Assembly (NCBI GenBank): GCA_032191485.1
Contig: JAVDOI010000011.1
Span: 2,079,438 to 2,143,437, forward strand
Direction of reading: 5' to 3'
DNA from: Leptoclinus maculatus
Lineage: Eukaryota; Chordata; Actinopteri; Perciformes; Stichaeidae
DNA: 64,000 bases
Part shown: in pieces, positions 36,347 through 42,600 of the stretch
Layout: every line of letters starts with the position of its first letter
Numbering within the stretch: position 1 is the stretch's first letter
Translations under genes and position numbers: made by a program
Notes under the pieces: model-generated
What the model was told of the DNA's origin: nothing
Databases searched by the model: none
Seen by the model: the letters and a program-made list of their open reading frames with translations, nothing else

Positions 36347-39177
36347 CTGTGTGTTAATGCACTAATTCCTCCCTCTCTCTTTGCTAAACTAACATAAGTA
36401 ATTAAGATCCTACACACACTCACACACTTACGTACACGGTGGTTGCCCTCTTGACCTCCACTTAAGAGTTTGACTACTTTACAGCTTTGGTTGTTTGGAG
36501 GGTGTGTGTGGGGGGGGGGGTGAGGGGAGCAGAAGGAGACTCATTTAGCAGATGAGTGGTTTTTTTGGGAGCGAGCAGCTCAGTATGAGAAGTGAGTGTG
36601 GTGCGAAGCAGACAGCGCCGGCGGGGATAGTGAGGCTTCCTGTATGCAACAGCGGCGAGCGAGCGCGTGTGTGCGAGCCAATCATAATACAGACTCCTGG
36701 AAAACAAGCAACGTGTTGTCACTGACAGCTTGAACATAAAGCCTTTTAAAAAAAGGAAGAGGTGGACCAACCGGCTGCACGACGCATTCACAACTGCAAA
36801 ACAAAGTGTCTTGAAATGTACTTTGAGTGGGCGTGTGAGCCTCTGGAACACATTACCGTTCACGTTGAGAGCTACGCTCATTGTTGCACTTTTCTTCATT
36901 AAGTAAGGTTTTTTTTTTTTACCTGTGACATATTTTCCACATAAGGTCAGAATTCTAATAAAACCTTCACGGTCTTTTCTTTCAAATGAGGTGAGAAACA
37001 TTTTTTTTCAGAGAGGCCTCGCCTGCATGAGACAAAAGAGCTTTAACTTTTATATTGGTTTTCTTTCAACCTCTTCCTTCTCTTTTGGGGCTGGAAATGG
37101 ACCTATAGCGAAAACCGGATGCCTAGAAACAGCATTTTAATACCCTCACACACGAATCCCACATGTAGCACTGTTAAATTGGAAGGGATCATTACGATGT
37201 CTGAATTCAGCCCCCGTCAGCTGGCCAACAGCTTGCACTCTTGGCTACTCCGCGCTGGCTCACACATGTGGCTTTCTCAACGAGCGTTCCGTACGCTCAG
37301 TGTCAGCGCAACTTAAGTTTCCTGCGTAAGGATGTGGGCAAAGGACTTGGCTGGCCTCGTATCTGGCTCCGAGTGAGAGCTGGAATGAAGTACAGGCTTC
37401 TATTTAGCAACCTATTCATGGCAGCACTGAAGTTTGGAGTAAACATCTCTAGAATCCGTAATTCCTAAAAAAAAAAAAAAAAAAAAAAAGAAGGCTACTC
37501 TACATTCTCTTTAAGTGTCTGGATGCTTTTCTTTCGCATTTGAATCCAGGAAGCAAAATGTTGCTCCTCCACGAGTTCTGTAAATCGACCGAGGGAGACT
37601 TATATTCACACCTGTGCGTGCAAAAATGAATGCTTCATTTTAAAATCGTATGGCTCGCGGCTCAGGCTGACACTAAGATATGAGGGAAAAGTGAACGACT
37701 GCACAGTTTGATTTCAATACCATATGCGTTCAAGATCAAAGCTGTGAATGCTTTGGCGCTAAAAAAAAGAAAAATAATCAAATGATGTCCTTAAAATCCC
37801 CCGTCTGAAAAGACTGACCCGCTTCCAGGGCCGAGATTTACAGTCAGTAAGTATTCTGACAAAAGGAAAATGGCCAGAAGTGAGACTTTCTACGACTTTT
37901 CTCACATTCGGAGTGAAGGGAATTGGGGGCGAGGCGACAGCTGTGCAATAAAAGACGTGTGGCCTCATAGGTTAACATTAAATATGAGTCCATATTCTCT
38001 CTTTCCTAATCTCTCTCCCCTCTATGACCCGACTTTTTCCATTGTGTCCTTTGGCTCTGGGTGAGGGACCGCAGACCTCGGAGATGCCGGCATTTCTCAC
38101 TGCAGGATTTGATGTCCACATCCTGCCTAAAGCAGCTAGAGATGGAGCCTTTAACTAATTGAGAGTGATGTAACGTGAACTATGGTGGCCGCGGAGGGAC
38201 TATCAGAGCGGCAGCCCCAAAAAAAAAAAATCAATCGCTGGCCGTTCTCCTCCAGGCTCTGTGACACCGGTGGCCTCGATGCGTCTCAGATAACGTCAAC
38301 ATGAGACGGACAGAGACAATTCTGTGTGTGTGTGTGTGTGTGTGTCTAGAGGAGAAAAATGTATGAAGACAGATTGATTCAAAGTGGCGTTCTATGTGTT
38401 TGTGTTGCCGTGTGAGGGTGAAAGGAGCACAATCTGTCTCGGCCACCCTGTGTCACTGTGCCAGTTAATTGCACTGTACTCTAATTTGCTAATGTAATGT
38501 AATGTTGTTGTTTTTCGATTAATCGATTTAGTGTCTAGTCTGTATGTTGCCTGAAATTTATTTTCCCAGAGGCAGCAAAAAAAACCTTTTGGTTAATGGA
38601 AAGAGTTGTTGATGAATTAATTAATTAATGTGTTTTACACCCTGTTTTTTGTCCACCTAATAACCTCTAAAACTCCTCCTGTGCCTCCCTTCATCTACCC
38701 ACATTGGACAACTTCTACATGTGCACATAATTCCTTTCATGATCTTAATGTTGTTTCAATGGCTTTTCTGCCCTGAATGTCTGCAGTTTTTCTTTTTTGG
38801 CATGAAAACCATCCAACTTAAAGATACTAAATGTCGACTTTATTCCATTATTGACAGCTGCGTTGGCCTCAAAATCCCATTTGAATCTATAGTGGTTTTC
38901 TACACCGTAGGAGAAAAAAAGGGAGAGCTTATTTTCAATTTAAATTACTCCCAGGGTATCTATTCGGAGAGCAGTGGAGTGGAAAACGGGCAGAGAAAAG
39001 TGCAAAAACACTGTGAGACAGAAGAGAAACTGCGAGAGCCATTACCTTGTCTGCATCCGTGGCTGTTAGCTGCATTATCTTGAAGCCATCTCCGACGTTC
39101 TCCTCAATGGTCACATCGAGGATATCATTAGGGAAAACAGGCGGGTTGTCGTTGACGTCCTGCAGCGTGATCTCCAC
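53..39177 (-). CDS. fat4: fat4 (FAT atypical cadherin 4), central part of the gene, 12 coding exons
   Basis: This is a gene-level entry; the exons follow separately. The encoded protein is a giant single-pass cell-surface cadherin. In vertebrates FAT4 binds Dachsous (DCHS1) on neighbouring cells and acts in planar cell polarity, Hippo-related growth control and tissue morphogenesis. The window encodes about 2435 residues: roughly 19 cadherin repeats, a linker, four EGF-like repeats and most of LamG1. Order and wording match FAT4 rather than FAT1-3, for example GVATFFQSIKDIL before EGF1, NLVGGFSCTC in EGF2 and MEFPSLDPNNNYIY at the LamG start. All eleven exon junctions agree in phase and no stop interrupts the joined frame. 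The start codon and first exon lie beyond 64000, and the membrane and cytoplasmic parts lie left of position 1. I am confident of FAT4 from remembered vertebrate sequence, not from a search. Confidence 0.96.
236..257. repeat. (CA)11 microsatellite abutting a splice acceptor
   Basis: On the transcript this is (UG)11 running directly into the gcag acceptor of the exon at 53-232, so it takes the place of the usual polypyrimidine tract. Confidence 0.95.
444..470. repeat. (CA)n microsatellite
   Basis: Uninterrupted CA repeat preceded by a short CT run, within the 852-bp intron. Confidence 0.95.
1085..1170 (-). CDS. fat4: fat4 exon (probable exon 12): middle of laminin-G domain 1
   Basis: This 86-bp exon is too short for an ORF search and was found by looking for the expected LamG segment. 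It starts in phase 0 and ends in phase 2. The acceptor is ctgtaatattttag before GCT GCA TCT; the donor is GAC TG|gtaaga. It encodes AASLTVDLCGDEQEPGYCAV and then SNVAVHTDW, the Trp codon being completed by the first base of the next exon. Vertebrate FAT4 has a very similar run (ASLTVD, QEPGYC, VSNVAV). A TG repeat lies 16-33 nt upstream of the acceptor. Skipping this exon would break the frame. Confidence 0.93.
1187..1203. repeat. (CA)n microsatellite near a splice acceptor
   Basis: A short CA repeat that reads as UG repeat 16-33 nt upstream of the acceptor of the 86-bp exon. Confidence 0.9.
1664..1800 (+). repeat. Dispersed teleost-type repeat fragment
   Basis: The stretch contains cctgtttccagtctttgtgc, a run of GCTAAGCTAAG, cttcatactttccg and ends cctattcctttaa. 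I remember this word order from a repeat common in fish genomes. A degenerate opposite-strand relative lies at about 48736-48935. The class is not certain. Confidence 0.6.
1830..1975 (+). repeat. Dispersed repeat, copy A
   Basis: The sequence from ggctctcaacatggcgacg through the gctaacgg-rich run to gggagaaccgg matches the reverse complement of 3537-3695 with scattered differences. The two copies are therefore one family in inverted orientation. No coding potential or poly-A tail defines its class. Confidence 0.7.
2391..2418. repeat. (TC)14 microsatellite
   Basis: Uninterrupted TC repeat within the 4.1-kb intron. Confidence 0.95.
3537..3695 (-). repeat. Dispersed repeat, copy B (inverted relative to 1830-1975)
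   Basis: On the minus strand it reads ggctctcaacatggggacg, then an AGCTAACAGTGCTAAC-like stretch and gggggaaccgg, parallel to copy A. The adjoining plus-strand tail tgaaatcttatatcatgcag is another word I associate with fish repeats. Confidence 0.7.
5304..5611 (-). CDS. fat4: fat4 exon (probable exon 11): end of EGF4 and start of laminin-G domain 1
   Basis: This 308-bp exon starts in phase 1 and ends in phase 0. The acceptor is ttttttcctaag before GG GTT TTC; the donor is GGG ATG|gtaagc. It encodes GVFGKHCELNSYGFEELSY, then MEFPSLDPNNNYIYIKFATL, LLMYNHDNQTGDKAEFLALE, MRFSFNLGSGTYKLMTM and FHTVIARRAGM. The LamG beta-sandwich signatures (IKFAT...ALLMY, FLALE, R/SFNLGSG, WH-like FHTV) are clear and nearly identical to vertebrate FAT4. 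An N-glycosylation sequon (NQT) is present. The domain continues in the next two exons. Confidence 0.97.
5612..6003 (-). other. fat4 intron (392 bp)
   Basis: Short AT-rich intron between the EGF4 exon and the LamG1 exon. I see nothing else in it. Confidence 0.85.
6004..6108 (-). CDS. fat4: fat4 exon (probable exon 10): EGF-like repeat 4
   Basis: This 105-bp exon is phase 1 at both ends and skippable in frame. The acceptor is tgttctgtgaacccag before GC AAA ACG TGT; the donor is CCA TTT G|gtaagt. It encodes KTCDSIINHCACNPCFNGGS and then CQNRVDGYYCHCPFG. The last two cysteine-bearing positions (VFGKHCE) are supplied by the next exon. The spacing C-x4-C-x5-C and YYCHCPFG is typical of EGF-like domains. 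No DxNEC motif is seen, so this EGF is probably not of the calcium-binding type. Confidence 0.96.
6109..7615 (-). other. fat4 intron (1.5 kb) with a poly-C tract near its 5' end
   Basis: This intron lies between the giant exon and the EGF4 exon. It has a 22-bp C homopolymer at 7534-7555, which is G22 in the transcript and starts 60 nt after the donor. The remainder, including 6241-6700, is AT-rich and may be an old repeat beginning at the motif cactgcaaaaa, but I cannot prove that. Confidence 0.75.
7534..7555. repeat. C22 homopolymer (G22 on the transcript)
   Basis: A pure 22-bp C run starting 60 nt downstream of the giant exon's donor. Its exact length may be uncertain because homopolymers are hard to sequence. 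Confidence 0.9.
7616..11965 (-). CDS. fat4: fat4 giant exon (probable exon 9): about 11 cadherin repeats, linker, EGF1-3
   Basis: This 4350-bp exon encodes about 1450 residues without interruption, phase 1 at both ends. The acceptor is gtgtctttag before GG TCC CTG; the donor is TTT GCA G|gtacta. Residues about 1-1240 hold the rest of one repeat and about ten more plus a degenerate last one. Linkers include LDVNDNHPVF, LDVNDNAPRF, TDINDNAPRF, VDSNDNPPEF, TEENHHTPEF, TDVNDNPPVF, LKGANEYVPRF, LDANDPPVF, EDINDNGPTL and NDQNDNPSEP. A linker of about 80 residues (NATVDNSILIRL to GVATFFQSIKDIL) follows. Then come EGF1 (about 1321-1377, with a long loop containing LSVGPDMKTEESVPV), EGF2 with DINEC and EGF3 with DVNEC; both have the calcium-binding EGF signature. 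Two linkers lack the calcium motif, as in other FAT4 proteins. Confidence 0.98.
12206..12456 (-). CDS. fat4: fat4 exon (probable exon 8): cadherin repeat
   Basis: This 251-bp exon starts in phase 2 and ends in phase 1. The acceptor is tttctttccccacag before C TAC AGT; the donor is GCA GCA G|gtcagt. It encodes YSLTGGHGQFSINPATGQII, TSSLLDRED, YQLLVVATDGGQPQG and the boundary VADINDNPPRF, then HHHPYVTHIPASTAAG. The HHPYVTHIP run is a close FAT4 match. The exon lies only 240 bp upstream of the giant exon, to which it joins as G|GG (Gly) followed by SLVFAVTVTDEDSG. Confidence 0.96.
12457..15137 (-). other. fat4 intron (2.7 kb)
   Basis: Intron between the exons at 15138-15318 and 12206-12456. It is AT-rich with a short G run near 14646-14655. 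I see no gene or clear mobile element. Confidence 0.75.
15138..15318 (-). CDS. fat4: fat4 exon (probable exon 7): cadherin repeat boundary
   Basis: This 181-bp exon starts in phase 1 and ends in phase 2. The acceptor is tctctcacctccag before GT TCT CCG; the donor is GTG ATA AG|gtaccc. It encodes SPSLSGTGTVTVVVDDVNDN, VPVFTSSSFHTTVMENAP, and then VLLVNSSDADVGVNGVI. It closes one repeat with DDVNDN and opens the next. With the previous exon it reads TATDSG+SPSLSG, and with the next it reads GVI+S+YSLTGG, both as in vertebrate FAT4. It is separated from the upstream exon by an 11-kb intron. Codon third positions are mostly G or C. Confidence 0.95.
16931..17050 (+). repeat. Dispersed teleost-type repeat fragment
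   Basis: The words acaactattggatggattgc, tttggtacagatattcatgg and ggatgaatccg in this order are familiar from a repeat found many times in fish genomes. No ends or coding sequence are visible, so the class is unknown. Confidence 0.55.
19806..19821. repeat. G16 homopolymer
   Basis: Pure G run within the 11-kb intron. Confidence 0.9.
24453..24505. repeat. (AG)n microsatellite, 53 bp
   Basis: Uninterrupted AG repeat in the 11-kb intron, CU-repeat in the transcript. Confidence 0.97.
26289..26463 (-). CDS. fat4: fat4 exon (probable exon 6): cadherin repeat core
   Basis: This 175-bp exon starts in phase 0 and ends in phase 1. The acceptor is gtgttctccag before GTT GTT GCC; the donor is GAC TCA G|gtagga. 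It encodes VVARDDDQGANGQLSYMLSG, SLSSSGQLSVTQTLDREAQG and YFLLITATDSG. This is the middle of a cadherin repeat whose start is in the exon at 29216-30138 and whose end is in the exon at 15138-15318. The join ILQ+VVARDDD agrees with vertebrate FAT4. The exon contains no in-frame Met-to-stop ORF of useful length, so it was found by translating past its acceptor. Confidence 0.95.
26464..29215 (-). other. fat4 intron (2.75 kb) containing an 809-bp fold-back structure
   Basis: Intron between the exons at 29216-30138 and 26289-26463. The fold-back at 27491-28299 occupies its middle. A three-copy short tandem repeat, gcagttttcta, lies at about 27426-27456. The stretch 26960-27120 has the look of a dispersed repeat but is not identified. 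Confidence 0.75.
27491..28299. repeat. Large imperfect inverted repeat (fold-back), arms about 242 bp
   Basis: The left arm (about 27491-27732) begins ctatggaagcccatccccg and the right arm (about 28058-28299) ends with its complement, gggaatgggcttccatag. The arms correspond along their whole length: blocks reading gatcac, aataaataa, ggaactt/gtaactt, atgtaattcac, atatatatat and ccagcaaaaa or cagcaaaaa occur in the same order on opposite strands, separated by A or T runs. The spacer of about 325 bp (27733-28057) shows no ORF or repeat. No clear target-site duplication is visible. It could be a fold-back or MITE-type element or two inverted copies of one repeat. Confidence 0.85.
29216..30138 (-). 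CDS. fat4: fat4 exon (probable exon 5): three cadherin repeat boundaries
   Basis: This 923-bp exon encodes 307 codons plus two bases, starting in phase 1 and ending in phase 0. The acceptor is tatgttttccag before GC CTG AAT; the donor is CTGCAG|gtcagt. It finishes one repeat (GLNAQLLYRIASGD to LLDVNDCPPTF), holds two complete repeats (ending VLDVNDNTPSF and LLDVNDCSPEF), and opens a fourth with YTVNVQENFEDLPKNILQ. LDRE occurs in each repeat, with DPDSG and DADEG calcium motifs. Two of the three linker motifs end in Cys (DVNDC) where Asn is usual. The open frame runs into both flanking introns, so the splice sites rather than the ORF define the ends. Confidence 0.97.
30139..32470 (-). other. 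fat4 intron (2.3 kb)
   Basis: Intron between the exons at 32471-32821 and 29216-30138. It is unique-looking AT-rich sequence, and I see no repeat or gene in it. Confidence 0.75.
32471..32821 (-). CDS. fat4: fat4 exon (probable exon 4): cadherin repeat
   Basis: This 351-bp exon is phase 1 at both ends, so it is symmetric and skippable in frame. The acceptor is ctctcgcag before GC TCC ATC; the donor is GAT G|gtacgt. It encodes most of one repeat: SIVAAILASDSDSGVNGEVTY, an acidic stretch EEDDEDE, LLNPVTGVFNVTRPLDYE, YYILTAKARDGGG and LDVNDNPPVF. It then opens the next repeat up to SDADDG. The LDYE variant of LDRE is common in Fat cadherins. The acidic stretch matches EDDED in vertebrate FAT4, so it is not an artefact. 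Base composition is strikingly GC-rich in third positions compared with the giant exon. Confidence 0.96.
32822..33552 (-). other. fat4 intron (731 bp)
   Basis: Intron between the exons at 33553-33814 and 32471-32821. I see nothing in it beyond the splice signals. Confidence 0.85.
33553..33814 (-). CDS. fat4: fat4 exon (probable exon 3): cadherin repeat
   Basis: This 262-bp exon starts in phase 0 and ends in phase 1. The acceptor is ccttcacctcag before GGT CCC AAT; the donor is CCG G|gtgagg. It encodes GPNALVTYTI, FRIDPESGDLIATKKLDRE, YSLLVRADDG and the boundary motif DVNDHTPQF, then opens the next repeat with YSFDIPEDMAPG. The calcium-linker motif ends in His (DVNDH) instead of Asn; human FAT4 also has His here as I recall it. 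The exon continues a repeat begun in the exon at 39046-39177. The wording is nearly identical to vertebrate FAT4, including the run ESGDLIAT and RRSKYSLLVRADDG. Confidence 0.96.
34129..34173. repeat. Perfect hairpin, 21-bp arms with 3-nt loop
   Basis: Arms at 34129-34149 and 34153-34173 are exact reverse complements around the loop aca. The arm core is cctcttcttcacggag. It lies in the 5.2-kb intron. Confidence 0.97.
34386..34570. repeat. AT-rich MITE-like repeat
   Basis: The stretch contains ctatggcgcccatg, ataatgcattataaactc, gctttataatctattt and gtaatacgttataag. These are palindromic AT-rich words that I associate with a repeat family seen across fish genomes. Boundaries are approximate and no terminal repeats are proven. 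Confidence 0.45.
36315..36343. repeat. (AC)n microsatellite
   Basis: Uninterrupted AC repeat of 29 bp. Confidence 0.95.
37467..37489. repeat. A23 homopolymer
   Basis: Pure A run. No retroposed gene or SINE body is recognisable just before it, so I do not call it a retroposon tail. Confidence 0.9.
38323..38345. repeat. (GT)n microsatellite
   Basis: Uninterrupted GT repeat in the 5.2-kb intron. Confidence 0.95.
39046..39177 (-). CDS. fat4: fat4 exon (probable exon 2): cadherin repeat junction
   Basis: This 132-bp exon encodes 44 codons in phase 0 at both ends. The acceptor reads cctctgcag before VEITLQ, and the donor reads ACAAG|gtaatg after TATDADK. It carries the end of one cadherin repeat with the calcium motif DVNDNPPVF, then the start of the next repeat with TIEEN and the DAD motif. 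It joins in frame to GPNALVTYTI of the next exon. Because its length is a multiple of three and both phases are 0, skipping it would keep the frame. It is the most 5' fat4 exon I can identify in the window. Confidence 0.93.
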
Positions 39178-39589
39178 CTGCAGAGGAAGAATAAACACCA
39201 CCGTTAAAGCTCTGCCTCACTCGGCCTCGCTCGGCCTGCTACAGCTGTTAAGATTGCTGGAATGAGAGAAAGAAAAAAAAGTGTCCATCTTCTTGGATTT
39301 CAGATGATGAAGAAGCTGTACAAGAAGGGAGGCTGGAGAGGAAAAGCTTTGAAATGATGAAGTGTGGTATATTGACTTGAAAGGTCAAAACTAAGGAGAC
39401 GGAATTATTATTTTTCTTAAAGATCATTTATTTAGATTCAATAGTGGAACAGTCTGCTCTTTAAGACCACAATCTTTTGACATTGGCTTTACTGTATAAT
39501 AATTATACCTTTGAAATACCAAAACCTTGGTTGAGTTAGTTATACGACATAAACTAAAGCACTAGCTACTGTAAATGTAATTATTATGG

Positions 39590-40150
39590 TTGAAAAATAT
39601 ATATAGATAATATAGGTAGCTAAAGTTAACTGGCCTAGTTTAGCAGAGTTGCAGCAATGTTTTGTAATCATTGCACACCGGCTAGTTAAGGCTAGCTGGT
39701 GAGATAGCGTTAGCTAAAGCTATTTTACCCACTTACTACCTGTTTCCTATCACTGAATTATCAATTGTGATGGTCCAACACCTTAGTTATTATGTTTATT
39801 AAAGCACATAAACAAAGCAGTAACTAAACGTAATCACAATGGAGAAAGGAAGTAATACCATAAAAACGAGTTCTACCATAAGGGTAACTATCCTAGCTTA
39901 GCATAGTAGCAGCAAAGCTAATTGTTATCACTGTAGCATCTGAATGCACATCGGCTAGTTAAGGCTAGCTGGTGACCTACTTGTTTCCTGTAATTAAATA
40001 ATGAATCATCGATTTGATGCTCAAACACCTTAGTAATTAAGTTTCTTTTAACCATATAAACAAATCCGTAACTAAATGTAATCATAATGGAGGAAAAAGA
40101 CAAACCAAAACTAGCCTAGCCTAGCTTAGCTTAGCAGAGTAGCAGTCACT
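39590..40150. repeat. Diverged tandem repeat, unit about 235-275 bp
   Basis: The word ggctagttaaggctagctgg occurs at 39680 and again at 39953, a 273-bp shift. Around it both units share a TAGCAGAGTTGCAGCAA-like start, a cctgtttcct-like or tgtttcctg block, aacaccttagt, a cataaacaaa-like stretch and acgtaatcacaatggag or its variant. A third partial unit begins near 40115 with agcttagcagagtagcag. The units have diverged by substitutions and indels. Confidence 0.8.
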
Positions 40151-40845
40151 TAAATCTCCGCCTAAACACTATTAAATTCATGTGATTTGAGGTGGTAAAA
40201 TATTCATAAATCACATATCTAAACATTTTTAATTAAAGATGAATGTATTCAACTCACTCATTAGAGAAGAAAGCTGAAGAAAAAACAAGAACATGTGTGT
40301 GTTGATAGGCTACCGTAGTATTAGTACTGCTCCAGATACAATAGCCCACATCAACTCCCATGAACTAATATATCACGATAACTGTATTGTGGGTAGAACT
40401 CATATACCCTACTGTCACTGGAGATCATGGAAATTGTACAATTTACAAATTGACTTGAGGCTTATTTCCATAGAGACTTACAGTGAGTGTAACAGTAGAG
40501 CAAACTAACTGCAGCTCTGGGATTTTCACTTTCATGTCTTAGAAACCAAAATAAACACACATTATTGTAGACCGCAGACCCCCCATGAGGATGAACTTTG
40601 TCCCATATAGTGAGACTTGGTGCTGATAACCTAAATGTATTACAGACACAGCAGTGGTAAGAGTGAAACCTATGATTAGATCGATTGTTTATATCAATGA
40701 TATGATTTTAAGTAAATCAAAGTGGCATTTCACTTTTCCTCATTTTACAAAAAAAAAGATCTTGTGAGCCAACTTAAGGATCCCCAAACGGTTCTTTCAC
40801 CGCACTTGGAGAACCCTTCGTCGCCATCCTGGTTTGCGGTAAATA

Positions 40846-41115
40846 TACTATAAGTCCAAAAGTATGTGTACAAACCCTTTCCACATCCCTTTGTTTGTGC
40901 TTTTCTTTTTCATGGTTTTGGATCGGCCCCTTAGTTTAGATAAAGGGAAATGTTATTGCTCCAGCATGAAATATTTTAGACAATAGTGTGCTTCCAACTT
41001 TGTGGCCCTTTCCGGTTTTAACATGACAATGCCCCAAATGCAACAAAGCCAGGTCCTTAGGGAAATGACTTTCCCAGTTTGTAAGAACTTGACTGGGCCT
41101 GCACAGATCCCTATA
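40846..41115 (+). mobile_element. Decayed Tc1/mariner-like transposon fragment
   Basis: The left part reads aagtccaaaagtatgtg, like the end of some fish Tc1-type elements. The interior then translates in broken frames to pieces of a DDE transposase: MVLDRPLS, ILDNSVLPTLW (from about 40973) and HDNAP (41022-41036), followed by words resembling the KARS, SQF and LDWPAQSPDLNP region of active relatives. Stops and at least one frame change between 40979 and 41022 show that it is dead. The region between the TLW and HDNAP pieces looks shortened. No right end is visible. Confidence 0.75.
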
Positions 41116-42576
41116 ATCCCACCCTACTACAAGAGCAATATAAGAGCAATGCTTTGTATGTCCGATCTCACTTACTGCTACAGTTCTAATTGGAATCAAA
41201 CCAACCTACTTGAAGCAGCCACCGATAGCGGGACGGAGAGGCAGTTAAGCTCAGCTGTGCAAATGTCTGAGGGAAAGTGGAAACCCCGGAGACAGGGAGA
41301 GTGAGACATTTACGGTTTCAGATGCTCTGTGTCTAGTGTGACGATATTACATTTCCACTCATATCCCACAACTTATAACTGCGATCCCCTCCGCCTCATC
41401 CACTAACCCAAATATGCATTTCAAAGCCGGTAAACACGGCTCGCTTTTTGAATCATAACAGACATTTTGCTGCGCGTTCTCTGTTTATTGACTCTATAAA
41501 TATGGAAAAGCCATGTTTAAATTCTCCAGTGATAGGATCTCCATTAATGTTGACAGTGATTATGGTAATTCTTGTGCCAGGCGTCACAAGATGCCCCAAC
41601 CTCTCTTTTTCGCAATCCCCCCCCCTCCCCCTCTGAAACACACACACAGATGAAGCTACGCGTCAGTGCGATGAAATAGGAAATAGAAAAAGAACAGTTG
41701 TCAAAAGTCTACAATGGGTGCAGCTTTTTGAGGCAACAAGAGTTTCCCAGCGGGCATTTATAGAGCAGACAATAGGCCTCAAGGCCGTATGACCACCGAG
41801 GTGTGTGTGGGGGGGGGGGGTCAGATACAGCAGCCTATTCAAACCCGGCTATTGACAGGAAAAGCAGACTCCACATGTCCCACAAATGTGGATTGCAGCC
41901 GAACAGTAGCAGGAAACTCTTCGTAATAGTTGCCACAGACTCCTTTTGTAAGAAAAAAAAAAAAAAGCTCAGTTCATTAAAGATGACCCAGAACAAAAAG
42001 CTTGAGGGAGCTGAAATGGTGTCAGAGTCTGGCTGAATAAAATATGCTCCTTGCTGTTTACTGCCATGATGACACCGACTGCAGCCGGCCAAATCTGCAT
42101 GCGTAAGGTCACAATTAAAACCCGTCACCGAACACTTAATTCATCTGATCTGCTTGTGCCAGGACGAGGGATGTTGTCCACTTATTAAACCGACTCCGAG
42201 TCGGTGTCTGCATGAGTGGAGATAATTACAGGAGAACAAGACAGATTATGTCCCGGGCACCAGCGATGCAAAAGCCGCACACAAAACCAGCCACAATGAC
42301 AGCGGCTCTCGACTCAACTCGCGCCCGAGCCCAGGGACCGGGGCGAAGTCAACAAACAATGAATATTTATCTCCCGCCCTGTGTGTCCCCCTTGATGTGT
42401 AAATAATGCAAGGCCCACTTCAGAGGAGTGAACTAATTAGGGTAGAAGTGCAGTTTTTGAGAAATAATTACGCTTCCACGCTTCCCGTTTGCATTAGCCA
42501 GGCTCCCACGGGACGGGAAGATATCAAAGAGCTTTGGTGAAAAATTCATCGGAGGAAGAAGAAGCAAGGTCACGAG

Positions 42577-42600
42577 GGGGGGGGGGGGGGGGGGGGGGGG
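42577..42600. repeat. G24 homopolymer
   Basis: Pure G run in the probable intron 1. Confidence 0.9.

Larger units (their letters stand above)
33815..39045 (-). other. fat4 intron (5.2 kb)
   Basis: Intron between the exons at 39046-39177 and 33553-33814. It contains a perfect hairpin (34129-34173), an AT-rich MITE-like repeat (about 34386-34570), an AC repeat (36315-36343), an A23 tract (37467-37489) and a GT repeat (38323-38345). Confidence 0.75.

Noticed and set aside
36474..37001. 175-codon minus-strand open frame in the 5.2-kb intron
   Set aside because: The translation is low-complexity with no domain, splice context or homology that I recognise; chance length in non-coding DNA.
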